DNA of 12,071 bases, from the NCBI GenBank assembly GCA_937926515.1, contig CALAZZ010000208.1:1-12071 (forward strand). The letters are read 5' to 3'. The stretch's first letter is position 1, and each line of letters starts with the position of its first letter. Position numbers and translations under genes: made by a program. Below the pieces are notes generated by a model. The model made no database searches and was not told the origin of the DNA. It saw only the letters and a program-made list of their open reading frames with translations. The DNA comes from an uncultured Bacteroidales bacterium (GTDB lineage: Bacteria; Bacteroidota; Bacteroidia; Bacteroidales; F082). Of the stretch, positions 1 to 7,000 are shown piece by piece.

Positions 1-892
1 TGAGATTTAGGTCCTCCTCAAAGTTCTTTTCAATGTATTTGGACCCTTTAAAAATTCGGATGCGATAGTTGTCTTTAAAGTAATCTTCCACATTGCGAAT
101 TGCCCGTGCAGGTTTAAGCGTGATAGCATCTGCAACTGTGTTCACTAGCAGCGGCCCTAGTGGGTTCAATGGGTCGAACACACCTTTTTGTTTGGTTTCG
201 CGCATGGCGTTACGTACTTGGTCATCTGTAAGTTCCTCATTGCCGATTATATTGATCTCCTTTATTTTGACTTTGGCGTTTTTCGATACATCAATATACA
301 AGTCTATATAGTTTTCACGTGTTTCGTCTGCCTCTTGCCTAATATTTACCTCTGCATTTAGAAAGCCTTTTTCAAAGAAATAATTCTTAATGATGTTGCG
401 GATACGTGTAAACAAGTGGTCGGTGGCTACATCACCACGGGTAAGGTTAATTTTGGTACGAATGTCATCAGCTTCGGATTTTCGCAATCCTTCAAAGGAA
501 AATCTGGAAACACGTGGTCGCTCTCTGAGGTCAATATTCAGAAAAATCTTACCTGCCTGAATGTTTGTGGCTGTAATATTAACATGCTCAAACAATCCCT
601 GGTCCCACAACTTACGAATGGCGTCTGTAACCTTATCACCAGGCACTTTAACACGGTCCCCAACCTTCAGTCCGGAAAGCATTATTAATACCTGTGGGTC
701 AAGGTATTGGATGCCGGTTACTGTAATTCCCCCAATCTCATATTCCTGTGGCCGGCTATAATCGATCCCGGAAAGGTCCGAGCCGATCTGGATCTGGGCC
801 AATAAAGCGTTCGTTTGAGCAGTTAGCAGCATCAAGCTTACAACGATAAGCAAATTATATTTGATCCACCTTAATAAATATCTAATCCTCAT
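1..892 (-). CDS. bamA: BamA outer-membrane insertase, N-terminal POTRA part (cut by window edge)
   Basis: I translated this open frame directly. It begins at ATG 892 and runs off the left edge after 297 codons, so the C-terminal part including the whole beta-barrel is missing. Residues 1-33 form a basic, hydrophobic signal peptide ending near LLAQ. Successive POTRA domains follow: about 52-124 (ITVTGIQYLD then LWDQGLFEHV), about 125-205 (RVSRFSFEGL, then YFFEKGFLNAEV) and a third from about 206 (IKEINIIGNEELTDDQV). BamA folds and inserts beta-barrel proteins into the outer membrane, with its POTRA domains in the periplasm. It lies 10 nt downstream of uppS, so it is almost certainly co-transcribed with it. 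In many Bacteroidota skp/ompH-type chaperone genes follow bamA; here that would be outside the window. The alternative, a TamA-like paralogue, is less likely given the uppS linkage. Confidence 0.93.
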   Translation of the reverse strand, partial: MRIRYLLRWIKYNLLIVVSLMLLTAQTNALLAQIQIGSDLSGIDYSRPQEYEIGGITVTGIQYLDPQVLIMLSGLKVGDRVKVPGDKVTDAIRKLWDQGLFEHVNITATNIQAGKIFLNIDLRERPRVSRFSFEGLRKSEADDIRTKINLTRGDVATDHLFTRIRNIIKNYFFEKGFLNAEVNIRQEADETRENYIDLYIDVSKNAKVKIKEINIIGNEELTDDQVRNAMRETKQKGVFDPLNPLGPLLVNTVADAITLKPARAIRNVEDYFKDNYRIRIFKGSKYIEKNFEEDLNL

Positions 893-902
893 TTAAATAA
901 TG

Positions 903-1646
903 CTACTTTTTTATTTGTTCACTGGTTTTTCCAAACCTACGCTCACGACATTGATAATTCAGGATCGCAGTATATAAGTCCTCTTGTGTGAAATCAGGCC
1001 ATAGTTTTGGAGTAAAATACAATTCTGCATATGCTATTTGCCAAAGCATAAAATTGCTAATCCGATACTCACCGCTAGTTCTGATTAGCAGCTCAGGATC
1101 AGGTAAATTATGCGTATTGAAATATGATTCCAGACGCGATTGGTCAATATCATCAGCAATTAGTTTTCCTTGTTGCGCATCTGCTACAATTTTTCTTGTA
1201 GCTTCAATTATCTCCCATCTGCTTGAGTAACTAAGTGCCAGGGTGAGTGTCATTCGGTCGTTGGCACTGGTCTCTTCGATAGCCTTAAGCAGGTGCTCAT
1301 AATTCTTTTTTGGCAGGCTGTGTAAATCGCCTATTGCATTTAACCTGATATTGTTTTTATTCAGTGTCGCTACCTCATCCTTGATTGTCTGAAGAAGCAA
1401 ACCCATAAGTGCACTTACTTCAATTCTGGGACGTTTCCAATTTTCCGTCGAAAAGGCATAGAGTGTAAGATAAGGTATACCAAGCTCAGCAGCACTTTCG
1501 GCAGCCTCACGAACAGCTTTAACACCATTCTGATGTCCAAAGATCCGGCTTTTGCCTTGCTTTTTGGCCCACCTGCCATTGCCATCCATGATGATGGCTA
1601 CATGCTGGGGCAAGCTTTTAAGGTTTATTTTATCTTTAGCACTCAT
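903..1646 (-). CDS. uppS: Isoprenyl transferase (undecaprenyl diphosphate synthase)
   Basis: This cis-prenyltransferase condenses isopentenyl diphosphate units onto farnesyl diphosphate to give the C55 carrier lipid for peptidoglycan and surface polysaccharides. It acts at the cytoplasmic membrane face. The 247-residue length is normal for the family. Hallmarks visible are HVAIIMDGNGRWAKKQG with the catalytic Asp21, YAFSTENWKRP at about 63-73, SYSSRWEI at 139-146, RTSGEYRISNF at 189-199 and RERRFG at 234-239. SSRW replaces the GGRW of the E. coli enzyme, which I regard as a normal Bacteroidota variant. The start at 1646 leaves 18 nt after the DUF6089 gene and the stop lies 10 nt before bamA. 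Pairing carrier-lipid synthesis with outer-membrane assembly in one operon is a recurrent arrangement. The prenyl chain length made cannot be read from sequence alone. Confidence 0.96.
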   Translation of the reverse strand: MSAKDKINLKSLPQHVAIIMDGNGRWAKKQGKSRIFGHQNGVKAVREAAESAAELGIPYLTLYAFSTENWKRPRIEVSALMGLLLQTIKDEVATLNKNNIRLNAIGDLHSLPKKNYEHLLKAIEETSANDRMTLTLALSYSSRWEIIEATRKIVADAQQGKLIADDIDQSRLESYFNTHNLPDPELLIRTSGEYRISNFMLWQIAYAELYFTPKLWPDFTQEDLYTAILNYQCRERRFGKTSEQIKK

Positions 1647-1664
1647 TCTCAGTTTAAATCGGGT

Positions 1665-2480
1665 TTACCATGTTTGATTCCCTTCAAGGTCAAGACATCT
1701 TTCGCGTTTGATCAGGTTGAATTTATAGGTCAACGAAACTCCCGTAAAGCTGTACCAATCATCATTACTCCTATCGCCACGCTGCACTCCGTAGGTGGTA
1801 TCTCCGCCTGGTAGTAAAGAAAGATCAGGAGAGCCGGGATAAACAGTACTGATATCATCAAGATAATCCGTGAAGGTTTTATGCATGCGCCATTCCACAG
1901 CGACTCCAATGCGTTTGGTGAGGCTGTATTTAAATCCCAGTCCAAACGGTATTGACACTCCTATTTGTGAATAAGGTTCAGGTCCAATACGGTTGCCATC
2001 CATATCTACCATATACTGACCTTCAGTCCCCAAAGGCCTTAACAGGTTTCCTGCCAGATCGCGTGGAGTAAAGTGAAACACCGAAAACCCACCAAATATA
2101 TAAGGAGTAACATAATCCTGTTTACTACCGGTGAAATAATCAAAAAAATTGAATTCAGCTATAAACGAAGCATCATAAAGTTCGGTCTTGAAGTTGAGCC
2201 CTCTGCCCTCATTGAACTTAACAACATAATCATCGCCAATAATTTCCGTTAAGGTGAAATTAAACCGAAAAGCAAATCGTGTACCCTGGCTGTAACGCGC
2301 CAAAAACCCATAAGCCGGTTGAAGTTGTTTAAAGTGCAGCCCGGGATTGATGTCACCCAAATAATAAGACGCTCCACCAAAAGCTCCAAGCTCGAGGGTA
2401 CTCTGAGCCTTGCCCTGTGGTGAAGCCATAACCAAAAAGATCAATATTATTCCTGCTTTAACCAATCGTTTTGTTAGCAT
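1665..2480 (-). CDS. DUF6089-type predicted outer-membrane beta-barrel protein
   Basis: The product is about 271 residues with a classic signal peptide (MLTKRLVKAG, then IILIFLVMAS, cleavage near GKA-Q at residue 26). The mature chain opens with LELGAFGGASYYLGDINPG, followed by alternating aromatic/polar segments and glycine-rich turns typical of a small 8- to 10-strand barrel; the C-terminal strand is SFTGVSLTYKFNLI. I recognise the family as DUF6089, whose function is not established. An upstream in-frame ATG at 2546 would add 22 residues without signal-peptide character, so I prefer ATG 2480. It sits between nadK and uppS-bamA, so a role in envelope assembly or as a structural porin-like protein is plausible, but this is inference from neighbours. 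A tail of about ten residues follows the last predicted strand, unlike a canonical terminal aromatic barrel end. Confidence 0.85.
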   Translation of the reverse strand: MLTKRLVKAGIILIFLVMASPQGKAQSTLELGAFGGASYYLGDINPGLHFKQLQPAYGFLARYSQGTRFAFRFNFTLTEIIGDDYVVKFNEGRGLNFKTELYDASFIAEFNFFDYFTGSKQDYVTPYIFGGFSVFHFTPRDLAGNLLRPLGTEGQYMVDMDGNRIGPEPYSQIGVSIPFGLGFKYSLTKRIGVAVEWRMHKTFTDYLDDISTVYPGSPDLSLLPGGDTTYGVQRGDRSNDDWYSFTGVSLTYKFNLIKRERCLDLEGNQTW

Positions 2481-2500
2481 GTAAGGGTTGATTATTTCTG

Positions 2501-2517
2501 GCCTGAATTTGTCAGGC
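2501..2517. repeat. Short inverted repeat in the leader of the DUF6089 gene
   Basis: The arms gcctga (2501-2506) and tcaggc (2512-2517) are perfect 6-bp complements with a 5-nt loop. It lies between nadK and the preferred DUF6089 start, so on the minus strand it would form a hairpin 20 nt before the start codon. No T-run follows, so it is not a convincing intrinsic terminator. It could be a leader hairpin, an operator half-site pair or chance. Confidence 0.3.
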
Positions 2518-2534
2518 TTGTGAATTTCAGGGCA

Positions 2535-2542
2535 CAAAATTA
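2535..2542 (-). promoter_or_regulatory. Possible Bacteroidota -7 promoter box before the DUF6089 gene
   Basis: On the minus strand this reads TAATTTTG, an exact match to the phylum's TAnnTTTG -7 consensus. It would place a transcript start near 2528, downstream of the alternative ATG 2546 and upstream of ATG 2480, which fits the shorter protein. No clear TTTG -33 element is visible at the expected distance, so the call is weak. If real, uppS and bamA have an internal promoter within the operon. Confidence 0.28.
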
Positions 2543-2572
2543 TCATTTTTTTCCATCACTTTTGCCGTTGAG

Positions 2573-3451
2573 CTAATTTCTGATGTCGAGGCCCCAAAGT
2601 AATTTTTCGCGGATAGTTCCAAAAAAATCTTTCCCTTCCATTTGGATCAGATTCACCGTAAAACTTTCCTTCCGTATTTCCAGGTCCATTGTTTTATCAA
2701 TTAGCACCGAACGCGAATCCATACTTAGTGTATAATTAGTGTGCCTTCCGACAACGCGCAATTTTATAAGGCTATTGTCCGGTATAACGATAGGTCTGAC
2801 ACTTAAATTGTGCGTCGCAATTGGTGTTATAACAAAGTTGGCAGAAGCCGGTGTAAGTATGGGGCCACCCGCACTCAAAGAATAAGCTGTAGATCCTGTT
2901 GGTGTAGCTATAATAAGCCCATCCGCCCAATATGAATTCACAAAGTTGTCATCTATATAAACCTGAATCACAATGAGCGAGGTGGTATCATGCCGGAAAA
3001 CAGTTAGTTCATTCAAGGCATAGTTCAAGTCGCCAAAAAGACTGACAGGTTTAACCAGGCTGAGCAGCGTACGTTTATCAATGCTATACTTTTCGTTAAA
3101 AATATTATTAATGGCCAACCCTATCTCCTGCTTTGACACGCTGGATAAAAAACCAAGTCTGCCCATATTAATACCCATTACTGGTATACCTGAGTTACGC
3201 ACAATTGGCAAAGTATCGAGCAGGGTACCATCGCCACCTATCGAAAAGAGACAGTTGATCCTTCCGACAATTTCATGGTGCTTTTGAAAGCAGATTGTAT
3301 CAGAAGGCAGACTCACGTAGTTTCTGATCAGTTCATAATAAGGTTTATAGATAATGAGATTTGCCCCAGCCTCTGTCAGACCCTCTATCAATTGGCGCAG
3401 AAAAGGTGTACGATCGCCTGAAAAGGTTTTGCCAAAAATCGCAATATTCAT
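2573..3451 (-). CDS. nadK: NAD kinase
   Basis: This ATP-NAD kinase phosphorylates NAD to NADP in the cytoplasm and is the only route to NADP. From the preferred ATG at 3451 the protein has 292 residues, normal for the family. Visible motifs are IGGDGTLLDT (GGDGT at 72-76), NMGRLGFLS at 95-103, the NE pair at 147-148 and DGLIIATPTGSTAYSLSAGG from 177. Together these build the NAD site. An in-frame start eight codons upstream (3475) exists, but MNIAIFGKTF is the usual N-terminus in this group, so I chose 3451. It follows the Omp85-like gene after 73 nt, a gap rich in A and T in which I found no full promoter. The gap of 92 nt to the next gene suggests looser coupling here than elsewhere in the operon. 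Identification is secure. Confidence 0.96.
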   Translation of the reverse strand: MNIAIFGKTFSGDRTPFLRQLIEGLTEAGANLIIYKPYYELIRNYVSLPSDTICFQKHHEIVGRINCLFSIGGDGTLLDTLPIVRNSGIPVMGINMGRLGFLSSVSKQEIGLAINNIFNEKYSIDKRTLLSLVKPVSLFGDLNYALNELTVFRHDTTSLIVIQVYIDDNFVNSYWADGLIIATPTGSTAYSLSAGGPILTPASANFVITPIATHNLSVRPIVIPDNSLIKLRVVGRHTNYTLSMDSRSVLIDKTMDLEIRKESFTVNLIQMEGKDFFGTIREKLLWGLDIRN

Positions 3452-3524
3452 GAAATGGCTTGCTTTTGAGAACAAGATTACAAATTATTGAGTAATAAGG
3501 TGCAATATTAACAAAATTTAGTAT

Positions 3525-4982
3525 CTAAATAGGAGCCACAAAATGAAGAAAAAAGCCTGTTTCATTGAACATATTGATACCATATTCTATTCGGAATACC
3601 ATATCATAATAAGTGACAAAATCGAGGCCTATGCCAGTACCGTAGATCAGCTTATTTTGCATCCGACTATCAGGCCAGGGTTTGTCGCTGCTTACATAAC
3701 CGCCGTCAAAAAATATATTGGCATATATTGCATAATGGATTTTGCTGAATCGCTCGGTCGGTAAGAAGTTAATGTTTGTAACACGTGGTGTAAGCACTGC
3801 AAACTTAAGATTGTTTTTCATCAAACCAAAACTCTCACCATCAATTACATATAACTCATACGACCTCACAAAATCATTTCCATAACCAAGTCCACGGCGC
3901 ATGTGAAAAGGTTGTTGTCCACCACCGGAGATCTTGGCGGTTAGGTTTGTGGCCCAGAACCAGCGGTTAGCTATGGGGGTATACACATCAAATGTAGTTC
4001 TAATATAATAAAAATCAGGCTTCTTGTCAGGGAATCCCAAACCTCTTTTCATGAACTCAATATCATAATAATGTCCCGATAAAGGATATGGTAAATAATC
4101 ACGTCTGTCGTGCTTAAACTGATAATAAAAATTAAGATAAGTGGCTTTAAGTGACCTATCAACGGTAAAATCAGAATTCAGGTCAAGCAGTGTATCGGCA
4201 TAGTTATATCTTTCGAAACCAAACATAAATGTGTGAAGGTTTCTATAGCCTTTACGATAAGTAATCAATAAATTGGCATACAAATCATTCCTTGCATAAC
4301 CCAATTCGTTCTTATAAAAAACCAATTTATCATTGGATATGGCGTAAGGGATTTCGCGGCTCCGTGAATGCCCTATCCACACACCCATACCAAGATCCTG
4401 TTTATGTGTCAGATAAGGTATTTCATAGCGCAACATGAAATTCTGATTATAACCAGCCCGCAATAGTAATTTGAGTTTCTCCATTCGACCTCTAAAATTA
4501 TTATGGGTAATAAATGCACCATAATTAACCCTGCTCCAATCCTTACTGTCGAGCCAGCTATTAAAATTGCGATCGGCTAGTTCAAAAATGGGCATAGGCC
4601 ATACATACCATCTCTCAATAAAGCTATATTCGAGGTTAATAATGGGGTGGTTGCCATTGGCCATAGTCGTATCAACGGTTACGAAGTTAAACAAGCCTCG
4701 ATTCAGGAGATTTGACCTGCTTTGCATTGCCAATCGACAAAATGCATGCATATTGAGGGTATCCCCTTCTGAAAGCTCCATCTCACGCATGATAATGCGG
4801 TCACGTGTTAGGTTGTTACCTTTAAGACTGATATCACCGATCACCACCAGCTTGGATGGATCCACCATTTTGCAACTGTCCTTTTCATAAAGAACAGTAA
4901 AAGAATCTCGTTTTGTGGATTGCGCATTGACTTGACTGAAAACAACAAGCAAAATTAAGACTGTAAAAATTAACAGGCGCAT
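3525..4982 (-). CDS. Omp85-family outer-membrane protein with a single POTRA domain
   Basis: The protein has 485 residues. A signal peptide spans residues 1-20 (cleavage near VNA-Q). One POTRA-like domain lies at about 45-120 (VIGDISLKGNNLTRDRIIM, then LLNRGLFNFVTVD). A linker ERWYVWPMPIFELADRNFNSW begins at 123, and from about 150 an Omp85 16-strand-type barrel runs to the C-terminus, ending FFLHFVAPI. POTRA plus barrel resembles BamA/TamA, but BamA has five POTRA domains and TamA three, so this is a short paralogue. The lid-loop motif usually written VRGF/Y appears as VRSY at 372-375, with the glycine replaced. It is 4 nt after the CBS gene, so translation is probably coupled. The substrate is unknown: it may insert or export a lineage-specific protein or help remodel surface lipoproteins, but none of that is shown here. 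Family assignment is firm and function open. Confidence 0.85.
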   Translation of the reverse strand: MRLLIFTVLILLVVFSQVNAQSTKRDSFTVLYEKDSCKMVDPSKLVVIGDISLKGNNLTRDRIIMREMELSEGDTLNMHAFCRLAMQSRSNLLNRGLFNFVTVDTTMANGNHPIINLEYSFIERWYVWPMPIFELADRNFNSWLDSKDWSRVNYGAFITHNNFRGRMEKLKLLLRAGYNQNFMLRYEIPYLTHKQDLGMGVWIGHSRSREIPYAISNDKLVFYKNELGYARNDLYANLLITYRKGYRNLHTFMFGFERYNYADTLLDLNSDFTVDRSLKATYLNFYYQFKHDRRDYLPYPLSGHYYDIEFMKRGLGFPDKKPDFYYIRTTFDVYTPIANRWFWATNLTAKISGGGQQPFHMRRGLGYGNDFVRSYELYVIDGESFGLMKNNLKFAVLTPRVTNINFLPTERFSKIHYAIYANIFFDGGYVSSDKPWPDSRMQNKLIYGTGIGLDFVTYYDMVFRIEYGINMFNETGFFLHFVAPI

Positions 4983-4986
4983 TGAT

Positions 4987-5649
4987 TTATAGGTTAAGGT
5001 AATTCATCAATGCATCATAACGTTCGCGTAAATCGTCTACATTGTCCTGCTCAGTAAAAGATGCTTTCACCAAATAGTTATACCTGTTAAATGTTTGTAA
5101 AACAGCGCCCATTTCAATCCGGTTGATCTTTAAAGTGACATCAATTTTTGTTGAGTCTTCGTGCAAATGAAGGAATAGACTCAGTATTTTGGCATCATTG
5201 GATTCAACAATTTGTGCGATCTCCGACAAGGAATAGTCATTCAGACTCATTTCCAAAACAATTATGGCCCCAGGATCATTTACCGATATTGCATGTGCAA
5301 AATATTCCAACAGACTCTGCAAGGTGATGGATCCCATATAGACGTCTTTCTCGTCTATTACAGGAATAAGACTGAGGTGATATTGTTGTAAAAGGCGCAA
5401 GACCTCATAGATATGTTGGTGTTCGTATACGAAAGCTGCACTTAGTGATAACTGATGATTGCCCAAAGGTTCATCAAGGCTGTTCAGGTTATAAATATCA
5501 AACTCAGAGATCAGGCCTAAAAAATCTGCATCATTCACAATAGGGAGATGAAGGACCCTAAAATCTTCCATCCACCCAAGTGCCGTACGCCCGGTATCAC
5601 TTGTTTTAAGTGGTATGATTCCATCTGTTATCAAGCTTCGTGCTAACAT
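4987..5649 (-). CDS. CBS-domain pair with C-terminal ACT-like domain
   Basis: This is a cytoplasmic protein of 220 residues. CBS repeat 1 covers about 1-58 (LKTSDTG, then LPIVNDADFLGLISEFDIYN) and repeat 2 about 66-122 (HIYEVLRLLQQYHLSLIPVID, then MGSITLQSLLEYF). The C-terminal part, about 126-198 (GAIIVLEMSLNDYSLSEIA, then IDVTLKINRIEMGAVLQTF), looks like an ACT fold. Paired CBS repeats commonly bind adenosyl nucleotides, and ACT domains bind amino acids or similar small ligands, so the protein is most likely a metabolite-sensing regulator. No enzymatic or DNA-binding domain is fused. It sits 6 nt after rsgA and 4 nt before the Omp85-like gene. A CBS gene beside nadK is common in Bacteroidota. 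The ligand and partner are unknown. Confidence 0.83.
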   Translation of the reverse strand: MLARSLITDGIIPLKTSDTGRTALGWMEDFRVLHLPIVNDADFLGLISEFDIYNLNSLDEPLGNHQLSLSAAFVYEHQHIYEVLRLLQQYHLSLIPVIDEKDVYMGSITLQSLLEYFAHAISVNDPGAIIVLEMSLNDYSLSEIAQIVESNDAKILSLFLHLHEDSTKIDVTLKINRIEMGAVLQTFNRYNYLVKASFTEQDNVDDLRERYDALMNYLNL

Positions 5650-5655
5650 AATTGA

Positions 5656-6588
5656 TTAATTATCATTGCTAAAATCGCTGTTCATCATATTAACGTAGTT
5701 AAGATACCGGAATTGTGCAATTTTTCCCTCTTCTAAAGCAAGCTTGACTGCACAGCCCGGCTCATGCAAATGGGTACAGTTTGCAAACTTGCATTCTGAC
5801 ATAAGACGACGCATCTCGGGAAATCGTTGCGCCAGTGTTTCCTTTTCCAGGTCATAGAGACCAAATTCCTTAATGCCAGGTGTATCTACAATCCACCCGC
5901 CAAAATTCAGCTTATGCATCTCAGCATAGGTAGTGGTATGTTTTCCTTTGTTGTGATAATTTGACAATTCGCCTGTTTTAATATCAAGATGGGGGTCGAT
6001 GGCATTTAATAATGCTGACTTACCTACGCCGGAATGACCACTTAACAGGGTGGTTTTGTTATGCATCAGCTCAACAAAATCATCCAGATTTCGTTTTGTC
6101 AAAGCCGAAACCTTGAGACATGGATACCCAATATCATGATATACTGAAATAAGTTCAGTAAGTCTTTGTAGCTGAGCTTCAGAGTAGAGATCAATTTTAT
6201 TAAATACAATTGCTGCAGGAATATGATAGGCCTCGGCAGTTGTAAGAAATCGATCAATAAAACCAGTTGAGGTGCGGGGGTAATCAATTGTTGCAACCAA
6301 TACCGCCTGATCCAGATTTGCAGCTATTATATGTGATGCTTTTGATAGCTTTGTAGACTTTCGTATGATAAAATTTATCCGGTCATGAATATGTGTTATG
6401 ACAGGGTTATTTTCCTGTTCATCTATCTTGATCTTCACCCTATCGCCCACTGCTACCGGATTTGTTGATCGCAATCCCTTAAGCCTGTATTGTCCACGTA
6501 ATCTACACTGGTATACATCACCCTGATCATCAAGTACAGAATACCAGCTTCCTGTTGACCGCAACACCAATCCTTCAAACTCACGCAT
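5656..6588 (-). CDS. rsgA: Ribosome small-subunit-dependent GTPase A
   Basis: RsgA is a circularly permuted GTPase that binds the 30S subunit late in assembly and hydrolyses GTP there. The 310-residue protein shows an N-terminal OB fold (about 1-75), the permuted motif order G4 (FNKID, 129-133), G5 (SAL, 161-163), G1 (GHSGVGKS, 184-191), switch region KGKHTTT (214-220) and G3 (DTPG, 235-238), then a zinc knuckle with Cys266, Cys271, His273 and Cys279 in the usual Cx4CxHx5C spacing. Nothing is missing. Its ATG overlaps the stop of the upstream cupin gene by one base (TAATG), so the two are very probably translationally coupled. It begins the tight run leading into the envelope genes. Confidence 0.97.
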   Translation of the reverse strand: MREFEGLVLRSTGSWYSVLDDQGDVYQCRLRGQYRLKGLRSTNPVAVGDRVKIKIDEQENNPVITHIHDRINFIIRKSTKLSKASHIIAANLDQAVLVATIDYPRTSTGFIDRFLTTAEAYHIPAAIVFNKIDLYSEAQLQRLTELISVYHDIGYPCLKVSALTKRNLDDFVELMHNKTTLLSGHSGVGKSALLNAIDPHLDIKTGELSNYHNKGKHTTTYAEMHKLNFGGWIVDTPGIKEFGLYDLEKETLAQRFPEMRRLMSECKFANCTHLHEPGCAVKLALEEGKIAQFRYLNYVNMMNSDFSNDN

Positions 6589-6857
6589 TATAAGAAATTA
6601 TAATGTTTTCTAATTGGGTTCTTAATGATCCATTGGCAGCTTAAGCCTCGCTCAAATGTCACAAAATCACCTGTTTTGATTTGAAATTTGCCTTCTTCTG
6701 TAACTATTTCCGCTTCACCCTCAAGAATAAAACATTCTTCTGTTTCATCGTAAGACCATGGAAAGTCTGAAATCTCTTTTTCCCATATCGGCCACGATTG
6801 AACCCCACGTTCATCGATATATTCGTCATCAGGCCTGAACGCCTTAATCTTACTCAT
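6588..6857 (-). CDS. Small cupin-fold protein (DUF861/Cupin_3 type)
   Basis: This protein of 89 residues is a single-domain cupin. Strand motifs visible are ILEGEAEIVTEEG (44-56) and GDFVTFERGLSCQWII (63-78). The second closely matches the GDxVxFPxGxxxxW pattern of the ureidoglycine-aminohydrolase-like Cupin_3 family. The normal cupin metal-binding histidines are not evident: the first-motif region reads WSYDETEECFI, so a metal-dependent catalytic role is doubtful, and many members of this group have no known function. It overlaps rsgA by one base and is the first gene of the minus-strand run after dprA, so it may share the operon promoter. No DNA-binding or signal sequence is present. Confidence 0.78.
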   Translation of the reverse strand: MSKIKAFRPDDEYIDERGVQSWPIWEKEISDFPWSYDETEECFILEGEAEIVTEEGKFQIKTGDFVTFERGLSCQWIIKNPIRKHYNFL

Positions 6858-6875
6858 ACATAGTTAATTTATTGC

Positions 6876-6903
6876 AGTATAGTGAGGATAAAATTACAAA
6901 CAA
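6876..6903 (-). promoter_or_regulatory. Possible promoter for the cupin-rsgA operon
   Basis: Reading the minus strand, TTGTTT (6903-6898) is followed after 16 nt by TATACT (6881-6876), and ATG 6857 lies about 20 nt beyond. This resembles a sigma70-type pair rather than the Bacteroidota TAnnTTTG box. It lies in the 143-nt gap after dprA (6858-7000), which is long enough for a separate promoter. The functional call is uncertain. Confidence 0.35.
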
Positions 6904-6923
6904 TTTCCTTTCAGAATGGAAAT
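6903..6923. repeat. Inverted repeat in the dprA-cupin gap
   Basis: The arms atttcc (6903-6908) and ggaaat (6918-6923) pair perfectly around a 9-nt loop. It abuts the possible -35 element of the cupin operon. It could be a regulatory operator or a weak terminator of dprA, since the minus strand continues with a T-rich run. The stem is short and AT-rich, so chance is possible. Confidence 0.28.
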
Positions 6924-7000
6924 CATATTGCCAGATGAACGCATATGAATTATTTTAAGACTAATTCCCATTAAAATTTCTACTTGAACGAAAGGCCTAC

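Noticed and set aside
93..761. Plus-strand open frames opposite bamA
   Set aside because: They have no recognisable motifs, and the minus strand carries a clear BamA signal peptide and POTRA domains through the whole stretch.
2480..2546. Longer DUF6089 start at ATG 2546
   Set aside because: The extra 22 residues are polar and would bury the signal peptide inside the protein; ATG 2480 gives a normal signal peptide.
3452..3524. Promoter for nadK in the 73-nt gap
   Set aside because: Several near-matches such as TAATTTG occur, but none has the exact TAnnTTTG spacing with a -33 element.
6099..6296. Minus-strand small frame within rsgA
   Set aside because: It is an alternate frame of the well-supported rsgA gene with low-complexity leucine-rich content and no start context.
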